Shown: positions 9,177-16,606 of the stretch, piece after piece
Position numbering within the stretch: position 1 is the first letter of the stretch
Layout of the letters: each line of letters starts with the position of its first letter
Assembly: GCA_963728655.1 (NCBI GenBank)
Contig: CAVSLD010000002.1
Span: 744,001 to 808,000, forward strand
Direction: 5' to 3'
Source: Iamia sp963728655
Lineage (GTDB): Bacteria; Actinomycetota; Acidimicrobiia; Acidimicrobiales; Iamiaceae
DNA length: 64,000 bases
The notes under the pieces: generated by a model
Told to the model about the DNA's origin: nothing
Seen by the model: only the letters and a program-made list of their open reading frames with translations
Database searches by the model: none
Translations under genes and position numbers: made by a program

Positions 9177-9766
9177 TGGCTCAGCTCCAGTGTGTCTCGG
9201 AGGCGGATCATGCCGTCGCGGATGCGGGTCTTCACGGTGCCCAGGGGGAGCTCGAGGATCTCGGCGACCTGGGCGTAGGTGTAGCCGCCGTAGTAGGCGA
9301 GCTCGATGGTCTGGCGTTGGAGGTCGGTGAGCTCGTCGAGGGCGGCAGCCACCTCGAGGCGCTCCGCCTCGTGGGCCACGGTGCCGGCCACGGGGTCGGG
9401 GTCGCCCGCCCCGTTGCGCTCGGCGTCGCGGACCCGTCGGTCGCGCTCGGCCTGCTCGGAGCGCACCCGGTCGACGGCGCGGCGGTGGGCGATGGTGGCG
9501 ATCCAGGTGCGACAGGAGCCCTTGGAGGGGTCGTAGGTGGGGGCCAGGCGCCACACCTCGAGCATGACCTCCTGGGCCACCTCGTCGGCCTGGTCCGGGT
9601 CGCGCACCACCCGGCGGGCGACCCCGGCCACGGTGGGGCTGACCAGGTCGAACAGCGCGGCGAAGGCGGTGGCGTCACCCCGGGCCACGTCGGACAGGAG
9701 GGCATCGGCGTCGACCTGGCCCCCGGCGGGGACCGGCCGCAGGTGGCGACGGGCGCGGGCGGCCAT
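9173..9766 (-). CDS. ECF RNA polymerase sigma factor (SigK-like)
   Basis: 197 aa from the chosen ATG (MAARARRHL). Sigma region 2 is visible around VAQEVMLEVWRLAPTYDP and WIATIAHRRAVDRVR; region 4 around LTDLQRQTIELAYYGGYTYAQVAEILELPLGTVKTRIR. Partner of the RskA-type anti-sigma gene directly downstream, with overlapping stop and start. Group assignment to SigK rests on that partner and on general similarity. The frame stays open upstream and a longer N-terminus is possible, but the upstream residues are Pro/Arg-rich and do not look like a sigma factor. Confidence 0.9.
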   Translation of the reverse strand: MAARARRHLRPVPAGGQVDADALLSDVARGDATAFAALFDLVSPTVAGVARRVVRDPDQADEVAQEVMLEVWRLAPTYDPSKGSCRTWIATIAHRRAVDRVRSEQAERDRRVRDAERNGAGDPDPVAGTVAHEAERLEVAAALDELTDLQRQTIELAYYGGYTYAQVAEILELPLGTVKTRIRDGMIRLRDTLELSQ

Positions 9767-10088
9767 CAGACGTCGGACCCCCGAGCGAGCCGACGGGGGG
9801 CCCTCGGGGCCGGGCGCGCGTGGGTCGGGGGGCACGTCGGGATGCGTACCACGTGGATCCTCGTCACTGCTCGTCGGCTCCTGGTCCTGGCGGTGGGGTG
9901 GGCGTCGGATCGGTGCCGCGAGCGGATCCGACAGGGTCCGCCGCATCCGCTCACGGCTCCCCCGCACCGCTCGGTGTCCCGGAGGCGGGCGGCGTCCGGG
10001 CAGTGTTCGGTGTGCGGGCCGGCGCGGTTTGGTCGGCCCGCCGATCGGCCCGCCGTGATCGTCGTGACCCACCGGGTACCGTCGCCCC
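9767..10088. other. 322-bp divergent intergenic region
   Basis: Lies between the divergent sigma and GntR genes and should carry both promoters. On the plus side TACCGT at 10,077-10,082 is the likely GntR -10 box. No clear sigma-gene promoter, hairpin or small gene was recognised. Confidence 0.5.
10077..10082 (+). promoter_or_regulatory. putative leaderless -10 box (TACCGT)
   Basis: TACCGT ends 6 nt before the ATG of the GntR gene; no Shine-Dalgarno sequence intervenes. Confidence 0.45.
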
Positions 10089-10856
10089 ATGGCGACCTCG
10101 GCCGAGCGCCCGGCCCGGCGCATCCGCTACCGCGAGATCGCCGCCGACCTCCGGGACCGCATCGCCGACGGCGAGTTCGGGGATCGTCGGCTCCTGCCCA
10201 GCGAGTCCGCGCTGTCGTCCCGCTACGAGGCCAGCCGGGTGACGGTGCGCAAGGCCCTCGACCAGCTGCGGGGCGAGGGCCTGGTCGACGCCCGCCAGGG
10301 GTTCGGCTGGTTCGTGGCCGGAGCCCCGTTCCGCCAGCACCTCGCCCGGCTGGGCACGATCGAGGCCCAGCTGGAGGCGGACGGCCGTCGGTCCGAGCGC
10401 CGCATCCTGGAGTTCGGCTTCGTCGCCCCCCCACCCCGGGTCCGCCAGGTGCTGGGTCCGGGCCGGGTGCTGCGGGTGGTGCGGGTCAACCTGGCCGACG
10501 GCGAGCCCTTCGCCCGGGTGACGGTGTGGTGCCCCGAGCACCTGGGGGCCGACGTGTCCCGGGCCCAGGTGGCCCGCCAGTCCTTCCACGAGCTGCTGCC
10601 GGTGCGCCTCGGCGGCGCGGTGCAGACCATCGAGGCCCATGCCGCCTCACCGGGCGACGCGGCCCTGCTGGAGATCCCCGAGTCCTCGCCGGTCCTGGTG
10701 TGCGAGCGCGTCACCGACGACGCCGACGGCCACCCCGTGCTCGTGGCCGAGCACGTGTTCCCCGGCCACCGCAGCGCCTTCTCCGTCGACCTGCCCCACC
10801 CCGAGGTGTCGATCGGCCCCAGCGGGCTGCGCCTGGTGGAGCCGGACGGGCCCTGA
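10089..10856 (+). CDS. GntR/HutC-family transcriptional regulator
   Basis: 255 aa. The N-terminal winged HTH (about residues 10-75) includes LLPSESALSSRYEASRVTVRKALDQL, the typical GntR recognition region, and GLVDARQGFGWFV as the wing. The remainder is a UTRA ligand-binding domain of the HutC subfamily, which usually binds a small sugar, amino acid or related metabolite. No obvious target operon adjoins it: the downstream nitroreductase is convergent and the upstream sigma gene divergent. The effector is unknown. Confidence 0.9.
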   Translation: MATSAERPARRIRYREIAADLRDRIADGEFGDRRLLPSESALSSRYEASRVTVRKALDQLRGEGLVDARQGFGWFVAGAPFRQHLARLGTIEAQLEADGRRSERRILEFGFVAPPPRVRQVLGPGRVLRVVRVNLADGEPFARVTVWCPEHLGADVSRAQVARQSFHELLPVRLGGAVQTIEAHAASPGDAALLEIPESSPVLVCERVTDDADGHPVLVAEHVFPGHRSAFSVDLPHPEVSIGPSGLRLVEPDGP

Positions 10857-10865
10857 CGGCCGCCT

Positions 10866-11513
10866 CTACCAGGTGTCCCAGTGCACGATGCGGCTGGGGT
10901 CCACGCGGGCGGCCGGCTTGAAGTCGGTGCCCTTGGTGTAGGCGACGGGGAACAGCCCCGCCTGGGTCACCTTGTCGTGGGGGATGCCCAGGACCTCGGC
11001 CGCCTCGGCCTCCGAGGGCAGGTGCAGGGTGGTCCACGACGAGCCCAGGCCCCGGCTGCGCAGGGCCAGCATGAAGCTCCACGCGGCCGGCAGGATCGAC
11101 CCCCAGAAGCTGGCCTGGGCGAAGGAGTCGGCGCCCTCGGTGCGGCCCCACTGGCACGGGATCACGAGCACCGGCACCTCGTGGAGGTGCTCGCGGAGGT
11201 ACCGGGCCGAGGCGCTGACCCGGGGAGCCGCGGCGGCACGGGGGTCCGATGCGGGGTAGGGCACGGCCTCCTCGGAGGCGGCGATGTAGGGGTCGAAGTG
11301 GCGGGCGTAGAGCTCGGCCAGGGCCCGCCGCTTGTCCGGGTCGGTCACCACGACCCAGTGCCAGGCCTGGGAGTTCGACCCCGACGGGGCCTGGAGGGCG
11401 AGCTCGATGCACTCCTGGACCACGTCGCGGGGGACGGCCCGTTCCAGGTCGAGGCGCTTGCGCACGCTCCGCGTGGTGGTGAGCAGCTCGTCGGGCGTGA
11501 GGTCGAGGGCCAT
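10866..11513 (-). CDS. nitroreductase-family FMN oxidoreductase
   Basis: 215 aa. Early residues TTRSVRKRLDLERAVP and ALQAPSGSNSQAWHWVVV are typical for the FMN-binding nitroreductase fold. The C-terminal part has LRSRGLGSSWTTLHL and LGIPHDKVTQAGLFPVAY. Such enzymes reduce nitro-aromatics, quinones or enones with NAD(P)H; the physiological substrate cannot be called. The ATG is supported by a leaderless TAGGTT box 7 nt upstream. Convergent with the GntR gene, with only 9 bp between stops. Confidence 0.88.
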   Translation of the reverse strand: MALDLTPDELLTTTRSVRKRLDLERAVPRDVVQECIELALQAPSGSNSQAWHWVVVTDPDKRRALAELYARHFDPYIAASEEAVPYPASDPRAAAAPRVSASARYLREHLHEVPVLVIPCQWGRTEGADSFAQASFWGSILPAAWSFMLALRSRGLGSSWTTLHLPSEAEAAEVLGIPHDKVTQAGLFPVAYTKGTDFKPAARVDPSRIVHWDTW

Positions 11514-11520
11514 GGCGCGG

Positions 11521-11526
11521 AACCTA
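11521..11526 (-). promoter_or_regulatory. putative leaderless -10 box (TAGGTT)
   Basis: On the minus strand TAGGTT ends 7 nt before the nitroreductase ATG, with no Shine-Dalgarno sequence. Confidence 0.5.
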
Positions 11527-11614
11527 GCGGGGCGCCGGCGACCCCGACCCGGGGTGGGCCCACCCCGGGTCGCGTCGTCGAGCGGGGTGGGGACCCGTGC
11601 CAGACTCGGCGCCC

Positions 11615-11920
11615 GTGACGTCCCGCCCCCGCACCCCGGTCGTGGCGGCCCTGCTCGCCGTGGCCCTGCTGGTCGGGGCGGCGGGCTGCGGAGGTGGCGA
11701 CGGGGGACCGGGCTCGTCTCCCGACGCCCTGTCCCGCACCCTCCAGGACGACTTCGACCTCTCGTCGGAGCAGGCCGACTGCGTGGCCGGTCGGGTGTTC
11801 GACGGCCTCAGCGACGACGAGGTCGCGTCGCTGCAGGACCGGGCCGAGGACGAGGCCCTCCCCGCCGACCTCGAACGACGCCTCCGCGCCGCCCTCGTCC
11901 CGTGCGCATCGGTCGGGTGA
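11615..11920 (+). CDS. small putative lipoprotein, paralogue of next gene
   Basis: 101 aa from GTG at 11,615, chosen because CAGACT ends 8 nt upstream in a leaderless-like position; GTG at 11,597 is an alternative. The N-terminus VTSRPRTPVVAALLAVALL is a signal peptide ending in GAAGC, a loose lipobox. The mature part is a short helical domain with two conserved Cys (EQADC...ALVPC) and acidic LSDDEV motifs. Function unknown. The next gene has the same architecture and overlaps it by 4 nt, so the two are probably co-translated tandem paralogues. Confidence 0.7.
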   Translation: MTSRPRTPVVAALLAVALLVGAAGCGGGDGGPGSSPDALSRTLQDDFDLSSEQADCVAGRVFDGLSDDEVASLQDRAEDEALPADLERRLRAALVPCASVG

Positions 11921-12321
11921 GGCACGTGACCCCTCGCCTCCGCGGCCGCGTCGCCCTGGCGGTGGCCGTCGCCCTCGGCGTCCTGGCCGCCTGCGGCGTG
12001 GAGGTGCCCGACGACGTGGCCGCCCGCGCCACGTCCACGACCGCGACGACCGACCCCGCCCCCACCACCACCGAGGCCCCCACCAGCGCCGACGAGCTCG
12101 AGCAGGCCCTGCTCGACAACGGCTACACGGCCGATGAGGCGACCTGCGGCGCCGCTGCGCTCCGCGAGGACCTCGACAGCGACCAGGTCGACGAGATCAT
12201 CGGCGCCGACAGCGTCGAGGACATCGGCGAGGACACCGCGGCCGACTTCGCCGAGGCCGTCGACGGCTGCCTGGAGGAGGGCTCCGACAGCCCGCGCCCC
12301 GGGGGCCGCCCCGGCGGGTAG
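11917..12321 (+). CDS. small putative lipoprotein with Thr-rich linker
   Basis: 134 aa from a GTG overlapping the previous stop (GTGA); GTG at 11,926 is an alternative giving 131 aa. Signal peptide with lipobox LAAC, a short Thr/Pro linker (TSTTATTDPAPTTTEAPTS), then a helical domain reading LEQALLDNGYTADEATCGAAAL...VDGC. The spacing of the two Cys and the ELEQAL/LSRTLQ helix match the preceding protein. Function unknown; such modules occur as extracytoplasmic domains in actinobacterial exported proteins. Confidence 0.7.
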   Translation: MRHVTPRLRGRVALAVAVALGVLAACGVEVPDDVAARATSTTATTDPAPTTTEAPTSADELEQALLDNGYTADEATCGAAALREDLDSDQVDEIIGADSVEDIGEDTAADFAEAVDGCLEEGSDSPRPGGRPGG

Positions 12322-12429
12322 TGCCGGCGGGGTGGGGTGGCCTTCGGCCCGGCCGGTGCCACCGGTCCCCGGTCCCGCCGGGCGGGCCGACTCCTGGGTC
12401 GGGTGGTCCTCGCTCCACACCCTCGTCAG

Positions 12430-12473
12430 CTGGTGCCGATCGTGGTCGTGGGGACGACCGAGATCGACACCAG
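12430..12473. terminator. nested long hairpin between convergent genes
   Basis: Three stacked perfect arms, CTGGTG/CACCAG, GATC/GATC and GGTCGT/ACGACC, separated by symmetric 2-nt mismatches around a GGGG loop. It lies in the 210-bp gap between the lipoprotein gene and the convergent acyltransferase gene, so a bidirectional terminator is the simplest reading. Nothing else was seen in the gap. Confidence 0.55.
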
Positions 12474-12530
12474 GACGCCTCGTGCGCGCCGCACGGGTCC
12501 GGGACCGACGGTGGCGCGGGTCTCGTCCGG

Positions 12531-13514
12531 CTAGTCCCGCAGGGGCCAGGGCTCGCGCCGGCGACCGCGGTGGGAGCGCCGGTCGCCCAGGGCCCAGGCT
12601 CGGCGCCAGGCGCTGGCGTCGGGGCCCGACAGCGAGGGGCTGGAGCCCTCGTGGGCCCGGCGACGGGCCGTGTACCAGTCGCCCGCGACCTCGTCGGCCA
12701 GGGCACCGACGGCGCCCTCGATGCGGGTGGCCAGGTCGCGCATGTCCTCGCCGTCAGCCGGCCGCAGGGGCGTGCCGAAGGTGACCCGCGTCGGTCCGGG
12801 GACGAGCTTGGAGGTGCCCTTGGGCAGGATGCGCCCGGTGCCCTCCAGGTGCACGGGCACGACCGGGACACCGGTGCGGACGGCGAGGAAGGCGGCGCCG
12901 GCCCGGAAGGGCTGGGCCCACCCGTCGGGGCTGCGGCCGCCCTCGGGGAAGATCACCATGCTCCAGCCGTCCTCGATGAGCTGCGCCGCGAGCGTGGCCG
13001 AGCGGCGGCCGACCTTGGTGCGGTCGATCGGGATGGCGTTGAGGGCGAGGGCCGACATCGTCGCCTTCAGGCGGGTGTCGAAGAAGTAGTCGGCGGCGGC
13101 GGCGGCGAAGGCCCGACGGCGCCACGGCTCCGGGAGCGACGTGAGCAGCAGGCCGGCATCGATGTGGCTCAGGTGGTTCGCCGCGAAGATGGCGGGCCCG
13201 TCGAGGCCGGTGAGGCGGTCGTAGCCCCGCCGCTCGGGGTCGGCCACCACCCTCACCAGGGGCCGGATGGCGGCCTCCTGGATGGCCATGCGGCCGAGGC
13301 GGGCGACGGGGGAGCGGGCCCATGCGGTGTCGTAGGCCGCGCCGAGCGTCGGCTCCTCCGGGAGGGGCTCGACCCCGCCGGGCACCGTCGGGGCCCGCAG
13401 GGGGAACTCCGCGGCCCGCAGCGCGGCCGACGGGCTGGGCAGCCGGCGCCGCACCTGCTGGGCCGTGCGCAGCGCCACCTCGACCCGGGTGGGCCCCGTC
13501 CGCCCCTCAGCCAC
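12531..13514 (-). CDS. 1-acyl-sn-glycerol-3-phosphate acyltransferase (PlsC family)
   Basis: 327 aa from GTG (VAEGRTGPTRVEVA). The catalytic HX4D motif is in AANHLSHIDAG near residue 112, and the second motif is FPEGGRSPDG near residue 190. PlsC enzymes acylate lysophosphatidic acid at the inner face of the membrane. The N-terminal about 90 residues carry no recognisable domain. The frame stays open upstream, but that extension lies over a palindromic repeat and is not believed. The second PlsC-type gene in the window, unfused. Confidence 0.85.
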   Translation of the reverse strand: MAEGRTGPTRVEVALRTAQQVRRRLPSPSAALRAAEFPLRAPTVPGGVEPLPEEPTLGAAYDTAWARSPVARLGRMAIQEAAIRPLVRVVADPERRGYDRLTGLDGPAIFAANHLSHIDAGLLLTSLPEPWRRRAFAAAAADYFFDTRLKATMSALALNAIPIDRTKVGRRSATLAAQLIEDGWSMVIFPEGGRSPDGWAQPFRAGAAFLAVRTGVPVVPVHLEGTGRILPKGTSKLVPGPTRVTFGTPLRPADGEDMRDLATRIEGAVGALADEVAGDWYTARRRAHEGSSPSLSGPDASAWRRAWALGDRRSHRGRRREPWPLRD

Positions 13515-13537
13515 GACGCCGCTCCCCGCTCCACGTC

Positions 13538-13644
13538 GTACTGGTGAAGGTTCCCCGCGCTCGGCGACGTGCAGCCCGCGCCACTTCGGTGGAGATCCCG
13601 TACCGGTGAAGGGTGCCCGTCGCCGGCGACGGGCAGGCTTCACC
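13538..13644. repeat. two adjacent GTACTGGTGA-type palindromic repeats
   Basis: The right unit, 13,605-13,644, is a near-perfect palindrome: GGTGAAGGGTGCCCGTCGCC against GGTGAAGCCTGCCCGTCGCC on the other strand, 18 of 20 matching. The left unit starts GTACTGGTGAAGGTTCCCC and is more degenerate on its right arm. Same family as repeats at 16,523 and 63,537. It fills the spacer upstream of the PlsC gene and downstream of the DUF2088 gene, both on the minus strand. Confidence 0.75.
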
Positions 13645-13664
13645 GCTTCGCAGAGGGTCGGCGC

Positions 13665-15257
13665 TCACGTCACGTCCGCCATGACGATGGGCGGGTTGTG
13701 GAGGTGGGTGACGGTGGGCTGGGGGCCGACGGTGTCGGTGGCCATCTCCAGCGCGTCCTGCAGGGTCGACGCGGGACGGAACCCGAGGCGCCGGACGGCC
13801 CGGGTGTCGCCACCGACGATGATCACCGACCCGAGGTGGTCCAGGGCGTGGGCGCCCCAGTACCACATGTAGAACGGGTGGACCCCGTGGTAGGCGTGGC
13901 TCGTCCGGTAGAGGTGGCGGTACCACTCGTCCTCGGCGTAGCGGGTCTCGTACGTCTCGGCGATGACCTTGGGGTCGGTGGTGTCGGCCAGCACCTCCTC
14001 GAAGAAGTCGATGTAGCTGGGGTGGTGCACGGGGTGGAAGTCCCACGGCGTGGGGTGGCTGAGGATCAGCACCCCGCCCTCGCGCACCAGGGGCCGGCCC
14101 CGGTACATGTTGAAGAAGTACCCGAGCCCCAGGCACATGACCAGGATCGGGTTCATGATCGAGTCGACGTTGTAGGGGCAGATGTAGGGCAGCCCCATCG
14201 TGAGCACGTCGGTCTGGCCCTCCACCGGCACCAGGTGCTGGGCGAAGCAGTGCTCGAGGGTGCGCTCGTGGACGGGGTCGACGGCGCCGGCGGTCACCGA
14301 CGTCACGCCGTAGGGCGCCTCCCACGACTGGAAGGCCCGGCGGCGGGTGCTGGCCCCCATGCGCTTCAACCCGGCCTGCATGCCCAGGAAGGTCATGCGG
14401 TCGCGAGCCGACCACTCCCACTCCCGCTTCTGGAGCACCGAGAGCGGGCCCTTCTCGCCGAAGGTGTCGTTGTTGAGCGTGGTCTCGATCTGGAAGACGT
14501 CCACGCCTGCCTGGCGGATGACCTCGCCCATGCGCCAGTTGGAGTGGTGCAGCTCGGACGCGTGGCGGTCCATGAACGACCGGGAGTGCACCATCGTCGC
14601 CGGGTTGTGGTGGTGGCGGATGGAGCGGTAGCTGGCCAGGCCGGTGGCCGTGCTCTTGTGGCCGCCGTCCATGGAGACGATGTTGATGTTGACGTAGACG
14701 AGCAGGTCGGACTCCGCCGCCGCCTTGTTGATCTCGACCTCCTCGCCCTGCGGGGTGGTGCCCAGGAAGGCGAGGTCGTCGGGGTCCTCGGCGTCGTGGT
14801 TGTAGAGCCGGCCCTCGGGGGCGAAGGCGTCGTAGACCCGATCACCCACGGCGTGGCGCAGCTCGTCCTCGGTCATGCGCCGGTGGAGGGCGAGGGCGGC
14901 GATGATGCGGACGTCGTCGACGCCGGCCGCCGCGGCCCGGTCGAGGACGGCCTCGATGACCCGCTGGCGGATGTCGGGGCGGCGCATCTTGGGCAGCGGC
15001 AGCGAGACGTCGTCGAAGGCGATGACCAGCTTCATGCCGGGGGTGAGGCGGGCCGCCAGGGGGTCGCTGTCGAGCGGGTGGTCCAGGGCGTCGGCGATGG
15101 CCCCGTCGACGTCGTCGAGGGCGGGGAGCGGCTCGGCCGGGTAGACCACGCGGCTGCGCCCGGCGGGCAGCTTCTCCAGCCGGAACGACTCGCCGTGGTG
15201 GAACAGGATCGGGGGCGTCGAGCGGTCGACGTCCAGCACGAGTCCGGGACGGGGCAT
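13665..15257 (-). CDS. LarA-like DUF2088 protein
   Basis: 530 aa from ATG (MPRPGLVLDV), preceded by GAGGAG. The N-terminal about 200 residues resemble the LarA/DUF2088 fold (AIADALDHPL, LVIAFDDVSLPLP, VDDVRIIAALALHRRMTEDELRHAVG). LarA is the nickel-pincer lactate racemase. The remaining half contains TGLASYRSIRHHHNP and HPTPWDFHPVHHPSYIDFF, rich in His. The homologues form a poorly understood actinobacterial group, so a racemase or epimerase role on a hydroxyacid is inference. It is co-oriented with the zinc dehydrogenase upstream through a 16-codon coupling ORF. The two may act on the same substrate. Confidence 0.75.
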   Translation of the reverse strand: MPRPGLVLDVDRSTPPILFHHGESFRLEKLPAGRSRVVYPAEPLPALDDVDGAIADALDHPLDSDPLAARLTPGMKLVIAFDDVSLPLPKMRRPDIRQRVIEAVLDRAAAAGVDDVRIIAALALHRRMTEDELRHAVGDRVYDAFAPEGRLYNHDAEDPDDLAFLGTTPQGEEVEINKAAAESDLLVYVNINIVSMDGGHKSTATGLASYRSIRHHHNPATMVHSRSFMDRHASELHHSNWRMGEVIRQAGVDVFQIETTLNNDTFGEKGPLSVLQKREWEWSARDRMTFLGMQAGLKRMGASTRRRAFQSWEAPYGVTSVTAGAVDPVHERTLEHCFAQHLVPVEGQTDVLTMGLPYICPYNVDSIMNPILVMCLGLGYFFNMYRGRPLVREGGVLILSHPTPWDFHPVHHPSYIDFFEEVLADTTDPKVIAETYETRYAEDEWYRHLYRTSHAYHGVHPFYMWYWGAHALDHLGSVIIVGGDTRAVRRLGFRPASTLQDALEMATDTVGPQPTVTHLHNPPIVMADVT

Positions 15258-15307
15258 CAGGTCTCCTCGGCGATGAGGTCGGGGCGGGCGGTGGGGGTGG
15301 CGCTCAT
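15257..15307 (-). CDS. 16-aa coupled mini-ORF
   Basis: ATG AGC GCC... reads MSATPTARPDLIAEET. Its ATG overlaps the stop of the dehydrogenase gene (ATGA) and its TGA overlaps the ATG of the DUF2088 gene (TGATG). Its final codons form the GAGGAG that serves as the next gene's ribosome site. It may be a coupling device rather than a functional peptide. Confidence 0.35.
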   Translation of the reverse strand: MSATPTARPDLIAEET

Positions 15308-16503
15308 CGGTGCTTCTCCCCACGGAGGTCGAAGGCGACCTTCACCGCGCCGCGGCGGCCCGCCTCGGCCGCGTGGGCGATGGCCTCGCGATGGCGCGAC
15401 AGCGGGTAGGTGGCAGTGAGCAGGCGGTCGAGCCCGGCGGCGGCCACGACCTCGAAGGCGGTGGTGAAGTCGTCGCGGGTGTAGGCGTAGCAGCCCCGCA
15501 GGGACGTCTCCCGGTGCCACAGCGGGGTGAGGTCGAGGGTGGTGGTGCCGGGCATCCCGACCACGAGCACGTCGCCGCCGGGGCCGACCACGCGCAGGGC
15601 CTGGGCCAGCGACACCTCCGAGCCGACGCAGTCGACGACGGTGGGCACGCCTCCGGTGAGCTGGCCCTGGGCGGCCGAGGCGGTGGCGTCGTCGGAGGCG
15701 ACCACGAGGGAGGCGGTCGTGGAGCGCACGGCGCGCGCCAGCTCGGCCGGGGTCACCGCCCGGGTCGCGCCGAGGGCGGTGGCCAGGCGCCTCTGCTCCG
15801 GGTGCTTGGCCGTGACCAGCACCTCGCGGTCGGTGCCGCCGTCGAGGTGCCGGAGGGCGGCCAGGGTGGTGAGCCCGAGGGTGCCGGACCCGATGAGGGC
15901 GACGGTGCCGTCGGCCCCGGCCCGCCCCGCCCGGATGGCCCGGGCCGCGTGCACGGCGCAGGCGGTGGGCTCGACCAGCACGGCGGCCTCGTCGGTGACG
16001 TCGTCGGGCACGGCGACCAGCTGGTCGGGGTGGGCCACCATCTCGGTCGACCAGCCGCCACCGGTCTCCCGGCAGAACCCGCTCTGGAGGGCGGGGTCGA
16101 GGTGGCCGAAGGCGATGCGCTCGCAGTGGTGGGTCCGACCGTCGGCGCAGGAGGGGCAGGGCGGGTCGATGCCCCGGACGCCGCAGTGCAGCACGGGGAT
16201 GAGCACCACCCGGGACCCGTCGTCGAGCTCGCCCACGACCTCGTGGCCGGGCGTGAACGGGAAGCTGGTGATCGGGGCGAAGTAGAGGCTGGCCCGGCCG
16301 TCGAGGGTGGCCAGGTCGCTGCCGCAGATGCCGGCCAGCCGCGGCCGCAGGCGCACCCACTCCTCGGTCGGGGGCACGGGCGGGTCGACGTCGCCCAGCG
16401 CCAGCGGTCCCACCGCGGCGCCCCGCCCGGGGGCCAGGCGCCCGGCGACGGCCGCCGCGGCGAGCTTCCCCGGCTTCCGGGAGAACACCAGCGCCCGGCT
16501 CAC
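15304..16503 (-). CDS. zinc-dependent medium-chain alcohol dehydrogenase
   Basis: 399 aa. The catalytic-domain signature LAGICGSDLATLDG gives the zinc-ligand Cys, followed by FTPGHEVVG with His and Glu. A structural-zinc segment has fewer Cys than usual (CPSCADGRTHHCE). The Rossmann motif is ALIGSGTLGLTTLAAL, near residue 205. The MDR family oxidises or reduces alcohols and sugars with NAD(P). The substrate is not identifiable; coupling to a LarA-like gene suggests a hydroxyacid or sugar-acid route (inference). A longer upstream frame runs into a palindromic repeat and was rejected. Confidence 0.85.
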   Translation of the reverse strand: MSRALVFSRKPGKLAAAAVAGRLAPGRGAAVGPLALGDVDPPVPPTEEWVRLRPRLAGICGSDLATLDGRASLYFAPITSFPFTPGHEVVGELDDGSRVVLIPVLHCGVRGIDPPCPSCADGRTHHCERIAFGHLDPALQSGFCRETGGGWSTEMVAHPDQLVAVPDDVTDEAAVLVEPTACAVHAARAIRAGRAGADGTVALIGSGTLGLTTLAALRHLDGGTDREVLVTAKHPEQRRLATALGATRAVTPAELARAVRSTTASLVVASDDATASAAQGQLTGGVPTVVDCVGSEVSLAQALRVVGPGGDVLVVGMPGTTTLDLTPLWHRETSLRGCYAYTRDDFTTAFEVVAAAGLDRLLTATYPLSRHREAIAHAAEAGRRGAVKVAFDLRGEKHR

Positions 16504-16522
16504 GCGCCCGCACCCCCGAAGT

Positions 16523-16567
16523 GGTGAAGCCTGCCCGCGCCCTGGCGCGGGGAACCTTCACCAGTAC
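16523..16567. repeat. GTACTGGTGA-type palindromic repeat
   Basis: GGTGAAGCCTGCCCGCGCC faces GGTGAAGGTTCCCCGCGCC on the opposite strand across a 2-nt centre, with AGTAC completing the right end. Intergenic between the dehydrogenase start and the stop of the acyl-CoA reductase fusion, both minus strand. Its hairpin could end the upstream transcript. Confidence 0.75.
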
Positions 16568-16606
16568 GTGTGGGGGGAGGGGTGGGGGCGGTGGCGGGGG
16601 AGAGCG

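Noticed and set aside
12337..12534. 65-aa plus-strand frame between the lipoprotein and acyltransferase genes
   Set aside because: Begins inside the intergenic gap, has no family pattern and crosses the nested hairpin; better read as non-coding.
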